Assembly (NCBI GenBank): GCA_037176885.1
Contig: JAWWNJ010000058.1
Coordinates: 1,054,001 to 1,118,000, forward strand
Reading direction: 5' to 3'
DNA length: 64,000 nucleotides
DNA from: Favolaschia claudopus
Lineage: Eukaryota; Basidiomycota; Agaricomycetes; Agaricales; Mycenaceae
Every line of letters begins with the position of its first letter. Position 1 is the first letter of the stretch. The notes beneath the pieces were generated by a model. The model searched no databases. It worked only from the letters and a program-made list of their open reading frames with translations, and was not told the DNA's origin. This document shows positions 11,694 through 22,414 of this stretch, one piece after another. A program made the translations under genes and the position numbers.

Positions 11694-14600
11694 TCATTTG
11701 AGGACTTTGCTTCTCACCTGTTGAGAAACACTGTTTAGACAACACAAGAGATTAGCAGGGCCAAGAAAACTGACCAGGACATTGTGAAATTGCAATTTCT
11801 GTGTCAGGATTTTAATTGCTTGCTTGCTCATGACTTTCGCAGCTTTGAGAGCAGATCCATAATTTTCACCCTTCAAGTTTGCATCTGTGCGTGCTTCAAG
11901 TAAGAGTTTCACCATTGGATCTGACATGGCTCTTGAGTCTGATTCCACTGTTAAACTCGAACTAGCTTTCGGGTTGGATTCCAGATCATTCCATGCTAGT
12001 GAAGCCTGCAAAGCAGTTCCATATTGGCCACTGACAATATCAATGTCAGCCCCTCTGTCAAGGAGCATCTTGACAATACACTCAGATGTTCCGTAAGCAG
12101 CAGCCTGGAGTGCAGTTCCATACTTCCCACCAACAATATTCACATCTGCCCCTGCATCAAGCAACATTTTCACAATAGGCTCAGACTCAAAGTAGGCTGC
12201 AGTCTGGAGGGCAGTTCCATATTTCCCGCCAACAATGTTGATACCTGCCCCTCTGTCAAGCAGCATCTTGACAATAGACTCAGATTCCCAATAAGCTGCA
12301 GCCTGGAGCGCAGTTCCATGCTTGCCACTGACAATGTTCAGGTCTGCTCCCGCATTAAGCAGCATGCTCAGAATGTGCTCAGATTTCACATAAGTCGCGA
12401 TATGGAGTACAGTTCCATACTTGGCATCAACAATGCTCATGTCGGCCCCTGCAGCAAGCAGCATTTTTACAATGCGCTCAGATTCCATGAAAGCTGCAGC
12501 ATGAAGGGCAGTTCCATATTGGCTGTCAACAATGTTCACATCTGCCCCTGCATCAAGTAGCATTCTCAAAATGACCTCCGATTTCACATAGGTTGCGGCA
12601 TGGAGTGCAGTTCCATGCTTGCTAGCAACAATGTTCATGTCCGCTCCTGCATCAAGCAACATCTTGACAATGGGCTGAGACCTGTTGTAGACTGCAGCCT
12701 GCAGGGCAGTTCCATATTGGCTGTCAACAATGTTCACATCTGCCCCTGCATCAAGTAGCATTCTCAAAATGACCTCCGATTTCACATAGGTTGCGGCATG
12801 GAGTGCAGTTCCATGCTTGCCAGCAACAATGTTCATGTCCGCTCCTGCATCAAGCAACATCTTGACAATGGGCTGAGACCTGTTGTAGACTGCAGCCTGC
12901 AGGGCAGTTCCATATTGGCTGTCAACAATGTTCACATCTGCCCCTGCATCAAGTAGCATTCTCAAAATGACCTCCGATTTCACATAGGTTGCGGCATGGA
13001 GTGCAGTTCCATGCTTGCCAGCAACAATGTTCATGTCCGCTCCTGCATCAAGCAACATCTTGACAATAGGCTCAGATTCCCAATGAGCTGCAGCCTGGAG
13101 CGCAGTTCCATGCTTGCCACTTACAATATTCATGTCTGCTCTAGCATGAAGCAGCATCTTGACAATGAGCTGAGATCTCTGGTGAACCGCAGCCTGGAGT
13201 GCAGTTCCATGCTCACCACCAACATTGTTTATGTCTGCTCCTGCCACAAGCAGCATTCTGAGAATTTTCACATGCTCCTCCTGAATTGCAAGATCCAATC
13301 CCCAATCTGGCTTGATGCTATTGGATTTGAGTAATATCTCTACTATTCCTACATATCCTTCATGGACCGCAACAGATAGTGCCCATCTTCTTTCTGTGAG
13401 ATCAACTCTCCCTGTTTTCAATGAATGTTCTGTCATTGTTTTCAAATTGCCGGCAGCAGCTAGGCTCAATGTCCCAATCACTTCCTTATCATCGTACCAT
13501 GGTCCAAGTCGCCAGAAATCTTGTCCGCTGGACTGGGGCAACACCCTCCATATTGTCCTCCATTTGTTGATTGTGTTAGCAAACTGCTCCACTTGGTCAA
13601 TCATTTCCATTCCACATTGTTTTGTTCTACCAATATGTTCCAGACAATGTTGAGCATATACTGCAAGTGGATATTGTTGACCCAAAAGATTTGGCCTGAT
13701 TTGTTCCATATCTTCAAAGTCTGAAAATGCTAAATATTGGAAACAGGTTGAAGCAATTTGTTTGTGGGAATTCTCAAAATATTGTTCCAACCATTCTTGT
13801 GTTGTGTAGTGAATAAGACGCACAACTGATTCATCATAATCCAGAACGACCAGCCCTGCACATGTCGACATAATCATCTCAAATTCAGATATTTTCTCCC
13901 TCTTCAAGCAAGTGTCTCCATTGTCAATAGCTATGGCTTGACAAAGTTCTGCAGCTGATAATGGCCGTTGTGCATTTGTTATCCACATCAAAGCTCTATG
14001 GGCTAACTTTTGCAAACCATCTGCTTGAGAATTGATTCTTGCCATAGTGATCCCATATGCAGTATCAAGTCTGCTGGATAAAGTTTTCAAAGCTTCTTGC
14101 ACTCCTGCAATGTTGGGCTGGGCACCCAAATAGTCCATATGAAGTTTTGCAAGCAAGAACCTGACCAAGATTAATTTCCTTTACATGGACAAATGAATCA
14201 CCTACTCACGTTCCACCAATATGCTTCACTATTGCCAGCTGGATATCTTTCCTCAACTGTGGTTTGTCCCGGAAAATTTGAAACAGATTAGCAAAGTTTT
14301 TGAATTGATTTTCAACATAAAGGCTGAGATCAGACTGTTTTGCTTTGATATGCACAACCTGTGGAGTAGGAAAATACTCCATTGACATAGGATCTGACCT
14401 GGTTGTGATCATCAAGTGAACGGGAAATTGATTGCTAACTTTGGCAAGGGTGCGTATCAAAAGACCCCTTCGTTCATCTGAGACAGTGAAGTACTCGTCA
14501 AGAGCATCAATGACCAAATATATGCTGGAATATTCAAGCAGCACAATCTCTAGCACCTTCATCACATTGTTGATAGTCGGTTGAGTATTCCGCAAATCAT

Positions 14601-15964
14601 GATATTTCCATAAATCATGAAGCATCAAAGGCAGTGGCTTGTCCAGAAGCAGTTGTTTGCATAAACTGGCAAAAAGAGCAGTTGGGCTCTGATTTCCCAG
14701 TTCCTTGTGGTTAATATAGATGTAAGCCAGTCCAACCTTTGAGCTTTGAAAATGGTCTTCAATGTGCTTGATCACCAATGAACTTATATAGTATGAGATT
14801 TGACAAAATTACGTCATAACATATACTTACGAGAGCACAGTTTTTCCGGCTCCAGCTAAGGTTTTGGTAGTGATTACTAGTAAGGGGAAAGATCAAATTC
14901 AAAGCAAACAGCACTTACGTGGACCTTCACACCATAGTACTTTTTTGGAATTTGAGAGCCAAGTTTTGAATTCTGGCAAAGAAAGAAACCATTTTCCAGT
15001 TCCCTCCTGCCAGGTCTCAAAAATAGCATTCTGGTGTTGAAAGAAATTGATAGTTGTGAGCCAATCTAGAATCTTGTTCTTTTCATCTGCTGGGCCATAT
15101 ATGAATATATATATATTTGATAACTAAGAGGAACATACTGTCACTTTGCATCACTGGTGAGAGTTAGATCAGCAAAGCTTTGAATGGTAAAAATAAAGTA
15201 GACATACTAGTAGTGAGATAGACAGTGCTGGTGTCATAGAATGTGACTTGCCCACCAGCACCCTTTCCCCCAACTCCCCCTTGCTGACCTCCGCATCCTC
15301 CTGCTCCTCCACGTCCACCATGCACTTCAATGAGACCACAGTGAGATACACTTCCATAAAACAGACAGAGCCAATGCATACCATTTATGTTAATCTTGTT
15401 TTCTTCTTGCCTCTTGTTTACATGACTCAAAGATTGAACTAAGAAGATTCCACTGATCAGCCACGATCTACAGCGAGAAAATGTTGTTACCCTGATCCTT
15501 GTGATATTGTTCCCTGTCAAATAAATTAGTTTGCGCAGTTGACACCTAACCATTCTGACGAACAAATACCCATCAGGAAGCCAGCTTGCAATGTTGTCTT
15601 GAAAGTTTTGGAACTTGATGCAGTATTCATTTACTTCTATATTGCTGAGGCCAAGCATAAACATAGAAGATTTCCCTGATTTCTGCTGCAAGAAATGGTG
15701 GAAAGATGAAGCAAAATTGGCAACAAGGTCTTGAGTTTCTTCATCAAGAGATACTACAAGACATCTCTGCTCTAGAGCCCTCTGTATTGCCATAAGACAG
15801 ATCTCAAGATCCCTGAGTTCGTAGTAGAGTGACTTGTATTCCTTGGAGCTGTTTATCAAGTCAATCAGCTCACCAAAGCCCCCGCGAGCTGTGGTCAGCT
15901 GCTGAAGGAGGTGAGAGACTGAGCTTTGGATGCATTCAAGGGCGGACATGAGAGGAGAGGACAA
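11694..15964 (-). CDS. NACHT-ankyrin NLR-like STAND protein
   Basis: A multi-exon gene reading leftwards. The N-terminal exon (ATG at 15,964) has a helical region of unknown class and a glycine-rich linker (GGRGGAGGCGGQQGGVGGKG) typical of agaricomycete NLRs. A 25-nt exon (14,831-14,855) splices in phase to give the Walker A motif GPPGAGKTVLS. The next exon (14,782-14,210) carries Walker B (YLVIDALDEY) and a sensor-like TTRSDP. The last exon (from 14,160) opens with FLLAKLHMDYL and ends in about 14 ankyrin repeats of the GTALQAA/IVKMLLDAGAD type. Exon joins between 15,500 and 14,900 were not all resolved. A GTCAGT donor near 11,776 could replace the last residues with a tail containing a hydrophobic segment. 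Fungal NLRs are thought to sense non-self or danger and trigger cell death; that role is inferred from the family. The gene is noticeably more AT-rich than the KDZ region. Confidence 0.85.
12506..13058 (-). repeat. 198-bp near-perfect tandem repeat inside ankyrin coding DNA
   Basis: The segment starting GGGCAGTTCCATATTGGCTG recurs at 12,506, 12,704 and 12,902, exactly 198 bp apart, with almost no differences. Each unit encodes 66 residues, or two ankyrin repeats (TYVKSEVILRMLLDAGADV plus VYNRSQPIVKMLLDAGADM). The identity tract ends near 13,058, where a divergent repeat takes over. The length preserves the reading frame. Confidence 0.9.
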
Positions 15965-16655
15965 GCTGTATTTGCCTCATGGCAAAGGCTGTGCATTTCC
16001 CTTATCATCATGATCAAATCACACAGAGGGCAAAGCTTTGTCAGGTGTGATTGGTGCTCCGTATGTTATCCGATGGCTCAACAACAAGCCAAATGCTGAG
16101 GCCCTCAAAGCGTAGACTAAAGGAAGGGACCAGCAGCACTATTCAAAAATTTACTGAAGGGTCAGACTGTCTCGGCTGTCATCAAAGGCACTGGCGGCGC
16201 CTGTGTTTACACACGACACATTGACCCTTTGTCACACATGACAAATAATTGCCTGTCATATCATGATTGATAAAAAACCTAGTCTCTCGTAGACAGACGC
16301 TACAACAAAAATTATCCTCGTACCTGCGGTTGTTGTAGTCTGTTGAGAAGGTGCATCGGCCGATGCGTCGCCCACCTTATTACATAATCAGAAATTTCTT
16401 GGGCTCCTTTTCATAGCTTTAAGCGTGTTGTAAGCAAAAATTTGGCCGCACTGACCTTTCTTAATTGCAAATGAACAGCTTTGTCAGTCAAATCTAGACA
16501 AAATATTCACGCAACGACGAGATTGAGAACAGGCTGACAAAGCCTGTCAAACTCATGGGTCGTTCAATTAAGCTCATTGGGTGAAGAAAATTAGTCTCTC
16601 CTAGACAGACACTCTATGTACTTGAGCTCGGTGCCCTCGCTACATAGAGTCTGTT
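15965..16655. repeat. Intergenic DNA with two related hairpin units
   Basis: No gene is seen. Two similar stem-loops start TAGTCTCTCGTAGACAGACG (about 16,281) and TAGTCTCTCCTAGACAGACA (about 16,591). Each is closed by an inverted copy of its 3' part (TGTTGTAGTCTGTT near 16,330; TACATAGAGTCTGTT near 16,641). Confidence 0.5.
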
Positions 16656-17110
16656 GTTTACTGCGGGGGTCTGATCGTGTACTGATGTTATTATCTAATA
16701 TCATGTAAGCCGGCAACTTCCGAACGTTGTTCTAGCGGTCCTCTCCTCCCAATACAAGCTTGATTACAAGATATTATACTCTTGTCAACATCTAAGCAGT
16801 GTTCTGGAACACTTTTTGAGATATCTACGGCCCGGTTTGAAGAAAAGCAGGTTCCGAGCGTGTTCCTGCGAAGTCGGACCCCTTTCGGCCGAAAGCCCAA
16901 GACCGAAAATGCGGGTATTGTGAACAAGATATCGCGACACCCTTTTCATAATTCTGAGGCAGCAGGATCGTAGTTTGAGTCATATAGATCCAGTATCCCA
17001 CCAAAACTTTACAAAAATCGCGCTGTTGAGAGGATATTTACGCGACTCGAATTCTGCTTACATGATATTAGATAATACTTTGGCTACACGATCGGACCCC
17101 CGCGGTAAAC
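16656..17110. mobile_element. 455-bp inverted-repeat element (MITE-like)
   Basis: The ends are inverted copies of about 50 bp. The left end reads GTTTACTGCGGGGGTCTGAT and the right end, reversed, reads GTTTACCGCGGGGGTCCGAT. Both continue to ATTATCTAATATCATGTAAG with a short diverged block between. There is no coding capacity. No clean target duplication was found, so the superfamily is unassigned. Confidence 0.6.
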
Positions 17111-17476
17111 ACAAGACTAGAAGAAAATCGTAAATCTTGCTACATAGACCTGTTGCAGTAGATAGTAGAAGGCACTTTCCCAGCGAAAGTTTGCTGCTGG
17201 AAGGTGCACAACGTTGAAAGAAAGGGAGGAAGCCGTGGGAATATATTCAAACTCCGACGATTGGTAATAACACGGGCGACCGTGCAAGCGATCGCGCTCA
17301 ATAACAGACTATAAAAAACCATATCCTGAGGTCGATGTCCTTTCTAATTGAAAATTCCCTATCTGTGGGGTACTCTAGGACCCTCGTTTGTTCATCCAAA
17401 TGCCAGATCCTGATTCAGACAAATTTTAGTGGGGAGGGGCCAGGAAACGTAGATGCCATTGGGACAAAATTTTGGG
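17111..17476. other. Short intergenic stretch, nothing identified
   Basis: No gene or structured repeat is seen between the 455-bp inverted-repeat element and the P-like transposon. A copy of the CTACATAGA word that flanks the left side of the small element recurs near 17,140. Confidence 0.4.
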
Positions 17477-17484
17477 GGACCAAG

Positions 17485-17513
17485 CAAGAGGCGAGCGATC
17501 TCCTTATCACGGA
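17485..17513 (+). repeat. Left terminal inverted repeat of P-like element
   Basis: 29 bp, an exact inverse match to 22,378-22,406. Preceded by the 8-bp target duplicate GGACCAAG. Confidence 0.9.
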
Positions 17514-17726
17514 AGTTGATCTTACCACGTGAGTAAATTGATTGACATCGGCTTCAACCACCGCATCAAAATGATATCAGAGGGAACATCTCGGCAGCAG
17601 CTGAGATGAGCCGCAGTGGGTCTCCCTGCTCGTCTCCTGCACTTCCTCAGTACACGGCGCAAAGTCTCAGAGAAAATACATTGAGCACGGCTGCTTATAC
17701 TTCCCTCTGTCCTAAACATGCACCCA

Positions 17727-20700
17727 TCAATCAACATCCATCTCAATACCCGGGCCACTGCAAACCCCAGCAGTATCGTAGTCAAGGCTATCCGCAAGAG
17801 CGTCGTCGGCGATACGGGCGGCCTTGGAGGGACGCGGAGTGTCGGGGGGTGATGTTGCTTGGCGCTTCTCGGTTTCTTGGGTTATAGCTCCCAACCGGCG
17901 CTCTTCATCGTCTGCAAGAGCAATCTTCGTCTCAAAATCTTGGCGTTTCTGTTTATCGGTGGTGATTTCCCAGCGCGGATGGCTCTCTGCAAGGTGTGCC
18001 GCCATGTTGTACTTCCAGTGTGTCTGAGAACATAGGGCACACTGGATTGGCACGTTGGTACAGGCTTTCGCATTCGTGGACTTCGAAGCCGCCTTCACTT
18101 GGAACTCGTACACTTCGAGGCATGTTGATATCGCCTTCCCGCTTCGAATCGAGAGTGAACAGGCTCCATTTGACGTAGTCCCGCCACAGAACCCACATGG
18201 ATAGGAACTTGAAATCTAGCAACAAGCGTTAGTTTGGGAATATATGTAGATAGAAAAGGTGCCATTACTGTCGCAATCAAGTTGTTTTCTTTGATTCCCC
18301 GTAGAGACAAGAGAATATGTCTGCCCATATGATTCTGGCGTTCCGTTCCCAACACATCCTTGCCACATATGAGGCATTTACGCCGTCCATCCTTGGGGCT
18401 TGGCGCAACGATGGATGGTAGACAATGCGAGACAAGTCTTGCCTCAGATCCAGTGGAGGAGTCTATCAAGTCAAGTACCTAGGTGAGTCTTCGCATAGCG
18501 ATAGATTTGAATTATAACGTACCCGAACGTAAAGAAACCTCGTAAGGAAACGTGCCGCCCTCTTTTACGGGGCCATACACTGGGATCTGTAGGCGAATAT
18601 CTTCTTGTTCGCCGCGTGCTAATAAGGTGTTCTTCATAGCATCTAGTTGTGAATTAGAAAAGATCCAAGTGGTTTCGACTGCTTCCGCAGCGTCTGGCAG
18701 AACACCGGCAGCGAGATCATCCAGCAACGCTCGTGCTGGCATGAGATCCGGGGTCGAGAGAGGTAAAGCAAGGCGTCCGTTAATGCAGATGCTTAGATGT
18801 CGTTGGAGCGCAGCGGAGGTTGAATTCGCATGTTTTGTTTTTGCTGACTCAAATCCAATGAATCTTGTGCTCCAAGCCCAGGAGAGGATATCAGACTGGT
18901 CGACAAATGGCACAAGAGAGAGTATCTGCCCAGAAACCTCGTAGTGACTGTCCGGGAGGCTGAGCTCGGCAATTGGAGCAGCGTCGAGATAAGTTGGCGG
19001 ATTCGTGGCATGAGTTTTGATAACAGTGCAATGGAGAATCGCCAGTGATACTTGTGTTTTGTTCACGGCAACGAGTGTAGCAAATAAGCCTTCCAATTTG
19101 AGTAAATGCTCTTCAGCGGACTTGTCGTGAACTTTTGACAACGAGCGATCCCATTTCTCTCCACCAATTGAAAAACAACGAATGCGCAAGAGGCGATCAT
19201 GGCTCTTCGCATGCTCAAGATCGAGCGTGGGGTCCATCAGTGTCCGTAAGATGGTTTTCTTGTGGGCAGCTTTACGGTCGTCATCTGCATCGAGTTTAAT
19301 CCAGACAGAATGAGGTTGTGGCGGGGCAGCACAGGCCGCTTTTTCTGCAGCAAGAGCCGCAGCACCATCAAACCTAAGAATCTCTGCGGGTGAGAGGGCC
19401 GAACCATCACCCGGCGCAGACAAATCAATGTCTTCGTCAAGGGATCTGTCGACCTCTTTGGATACTCCGGGATATTTCCCGCCATTCGGTCGCATCAAAT
19501 CAACGTCCGGCTTGCTGAACAAAGCCTCAAAGTCAATGTCGTATCCATAGCGTTTCAAAAACTCGACTGCCTGCTGTACACCTTCATCGTAGCAAGCCTT
19601 GATGTCACAGGAGCTAGCTGCAAGATCCCCGGTGAAATTTCGCGGAGATAGATGGTCAACATCTCGGCTACGCCCCAGAGAAAGACGTTGAGCGAGTTTT
19701 TCTAGCTCCGGCCGTCGCTTGAATATTTCATCGATTCGAAGCGCAGAGCCAAACCGTCGACGCAACTCGTCAATAGCCATGTTTGGGGCGTGACCACCAA
19801 TCATCCTGGACCGTCCAAAAAGGATTTCGAGCACGTCGTCCCCTAACAAGCAAAGAAACACCTTGAGACTTGGGTTCAAGACTTTTGAATGGGCAATCTT
19901 GAATATGGCGCTCTTAACGAGGCACTGTAGGTCCCCGTAGAGCTGAGGCGGCATGAAAGCAGACCCATGTCTGAGATACCAGGCGCACGACAAATGTGCG
20001 AACTTCACGAGCTGAATGATTTCTTGCGATAGTGAAAGGTTGGGGTTGATGAAGGGGTCAAGGAGAGCGTCAAACATCTCGCCAAGGATGCATAGCGCGC
20101 GATGGGTGTTGGCTTCCGCTGGAGTAAAGTTTGAGGCGTCAAGGAAGCGCAGATCTCCAATTAGTGTGAGAAGTTTCACTGTAGATGGTACGTGCTGTGC
20201 ATCCTTGGGATTCAACAACGCGTGAATGCTCTGTCCGGACCAGTCATGGCCAGATAGGCGCTCCAACCATTGCGCCAATAGGTTCTTGTTGACCACAACC
20301 CCGTTCGCAAGGAGACCTTCCTTCGAACAAAAGGTTTTACGGATACCTACAAGACCATTGACATTGAGAACACAATCAACTCTCTGACTAGGCGACTTAC
20401 GTTTCCAGCTATGCTTTGGATCGAACTCCATGGTCGCAAAGTCCTCGCTGGTGAATAAATTGAGTCCACGGAGTCCGGCAATGTGTGGATATAACGCGTC
20501 TCCAGGCTTGACCTCTCGGTGCATACATAGTAAGTAGAGTGCTGCCTTCCGTTTGGGATCTCCGTCAGACGCGTACGCGGGGATTGGGCCATGCAATATT
20601 TCTCCGTACGGGGATATCTTCCAAGCGGCGTTAATCATTTGCAAGATCTTGGCATTTTCCTGCCACGAATTCTGTTTGCAGGTCGCCATGAGGAGAACGG

Positions 20701-22200
20701 GTTTAGCACCATAATCACTCGATGAATGGCGGGAGATGGCAGCAACGCTGAATTCTTTGCCAACATGAACTCGTCCTTCACGAACAGCTTTAGCAGCCGC
20801 GTGAACGGCGGTCAAGTCCGAGCCCATCTTCAATGTGTCAAGCTCGGTGTTCGCGTGCTCGCATAGTCCGGCTATCTCATCTGTTCTGTCCAAATAACAA
20901 GGACGCCCGTCTCCCGCAATTTCGTCCTGTGAAATTGTGTGCAAAACCCTTCCCTCCTTGCCAACAGGAATATCCTTGAAAAGGATCTCGATATTTTTTA
21001 GAATATCTGTCATCTTGACTGGACCAACGGTAATGGAGAGAGATGTACTACGGCGCAAGTCGGCAATGGTGAAGCGAGTGGGGAAAGCGAAAGGGGATTT
21101 GTGAAGGGCATGCAACAACGCATCACCGCCGTATTCGTAGGCGAGAATAGCAAGATCTTTGTCGAGATCGGTATAATTGCAAGGGTGATATCGGCCTCGA
21201 ATAGCGAGATTTGCCTTGTCCGTGGTTTTTGAAGCCCCCCAACCTTCTTTGTTTGCAGTAGAGAGAAGGCGGGGCAGGCCGGGAACATCGTTCGTCGATA
21301 TCACATCAACAAGCTTCCGGTATGATTCAATTCGTCGTTTTGCACGGATCAAGTATTTACGAGAATTATTTATCTATTGGCGGTGAGGTACAGTCAAACG
21401 CTATGGGATCATGACAATTACCTTTAGCCGCTCGTTTTGTAGCTGCTTGAATAACCCGTCAACCTTCCTAGCAAGTTGCTTGTGACTGAGACGATTGGAA
21501 GGCTTCTTGCCTGGCGACTCTTGTGCCCAGCCTCGGACCACCGCTATGGATGGCCCAAGACCTGCGCACGATGGGCAGCCCGTCGATTGAGCCACTCGTG
21601 ATCCGGTACACCGCTTAGAACGTACTCGTATAATCGAGGCGGCAACATCCACCGAAAGTAGATTATACCCGGGGTTAGCTCGCGAGCTGGAGCCGTGAAC
21701 GGCGAATGGGTACGACTCTACAATCGGTTCCAAATCCCAAGAAAAATCGACCCCTAAACACTCATGCTCGTAGGAGGGCACAAGCAAAGTTGGGGGCGGC
21801 AGAGTAGTGATTTCTTGTAAACAAGTTAGCAAGCTCACAGTTTTTTGGATTGAGCAGGCTTACTAGATACAGGGCGACATTTCGAGCCATTTTGGTGTTG
21901 GGTCATAGGGTGAGAACCCTTTACATATCCATGCTTTATGTACTGGTCGCACCGAGTGCATAGAACAAGACGTGTTCCGTCAGCGGCCTTCCCAATCTCC
22001 GAAGGGCGTTGGTTCTCGTCATTTACAGAAGCCGAAACGGGTTGTTGAACATGAATGCGAAAGGTGGAAGTCGACGCGTGTTGCCAAGAGGTCGACGCGT
22101 CCCAAGAAGAGTTTTGTGATACATTCCCGTTGTTAGTTGACAGTGGGGTATGGACATTATTTACAGTGCCAGAAGACTTCCATCTTGGGAGCAGATTCGA
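17727..22200 (-). CDS. P-element-like DDE transposase with C-terminal zinc fingers
   Basis: Exons 21813-21422, 21373-20401, 20346-18523, 18462-18269 and 18215-17727, plus an upstream exon ending at 21,864, join with no stop and total 1,291 codons from the second exon on; the start codon upstream (about 22,100-22,200) is unresolved. The N-terminal region has LCTRCDQYIKHG, a zinc-finger-like segment. Candidate catalytic blocks resemble P-element/THAP9 transposases: SQDEIAGDG (first D), MEFDPKHSWKRIRKTF (second D in a D-P-x-H-x-x-K context; it spans an intron) and DDVLEILFGRSRMIGGHAPN (E followed by an R-x-x-GG block). The C-terminus has CLICGKDVL with RQNHMGRH, then YPCGFCGG, and NVPIQCALC with HLAESH. 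I recognise the overall protein as a repeated uncharacterised family of agaricomycete genomes. The P-like assignment is my inference from these motifs and from the 8-bp target duplication. Confidence 0.8.
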
Positions 22201-22377
22201 AGGGCTTTACGCGTCAGAGCGGGCGAATGGAAGGCGACGCGCTCTCGCGCGACGCGTGCGTTTGGTTTGTGACAAGTTGTTTAACAATTGATGCGTGGCT
22301 GATGGCCTCCGCGGAGCCGCTGACTCAGATTACTAAGACCTGCCCGATTCGGGGGGTGGGTACCCCGTGGGTATTTT

Positions 22378-22406
22378 TCCGTGATAAGGAGATCGCTCGC
22401 CTCTTG
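22378..22406 (-). repeat. Right terminal inverted repeat of P-like element
   Basis: 29 bp, exact inverse of 17,485-17,513, followed by GGACCAAG. Confidence 0.9.
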
Positions 22407-22414
22407 GGACCAAG

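Larger units (their letters stand above)
17485..22406. mobile_element. 4.9-kb P-element-like DNA transposon with 29-bp TIRs
   Basis: Perfect 29-bp terminal inverted repeats start CAAGAGGCGAGCGATCTCCT (17,485-17,513 and inverted at 22,378-22,406). They are flanked on both sides by GGACCAAG (17,477-17,484 and 22,407-22,414), an 8-bp target-site duplication; the exact edge could shift by one or two bases because neighbouring bases also match. The element contains one multi-exon gene on the minus strand. Identical TIRs, an exact target duplication and an open gene suggest a recent, possibly still competent insertion. Confidence 0.88.

Noticed and set aside
12506..13058. CRISPR-like direct repeats
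   Set aside because: The 198-bp units are contiguous coding repeats without spacers in a eukaryotic gene.
12024..13334. Plus-strand repeat protein opposite the ankyrin array
   Set aside because: It is a mirror of the minus-strand ankyrin repeats created by the tandem DNA repeat.
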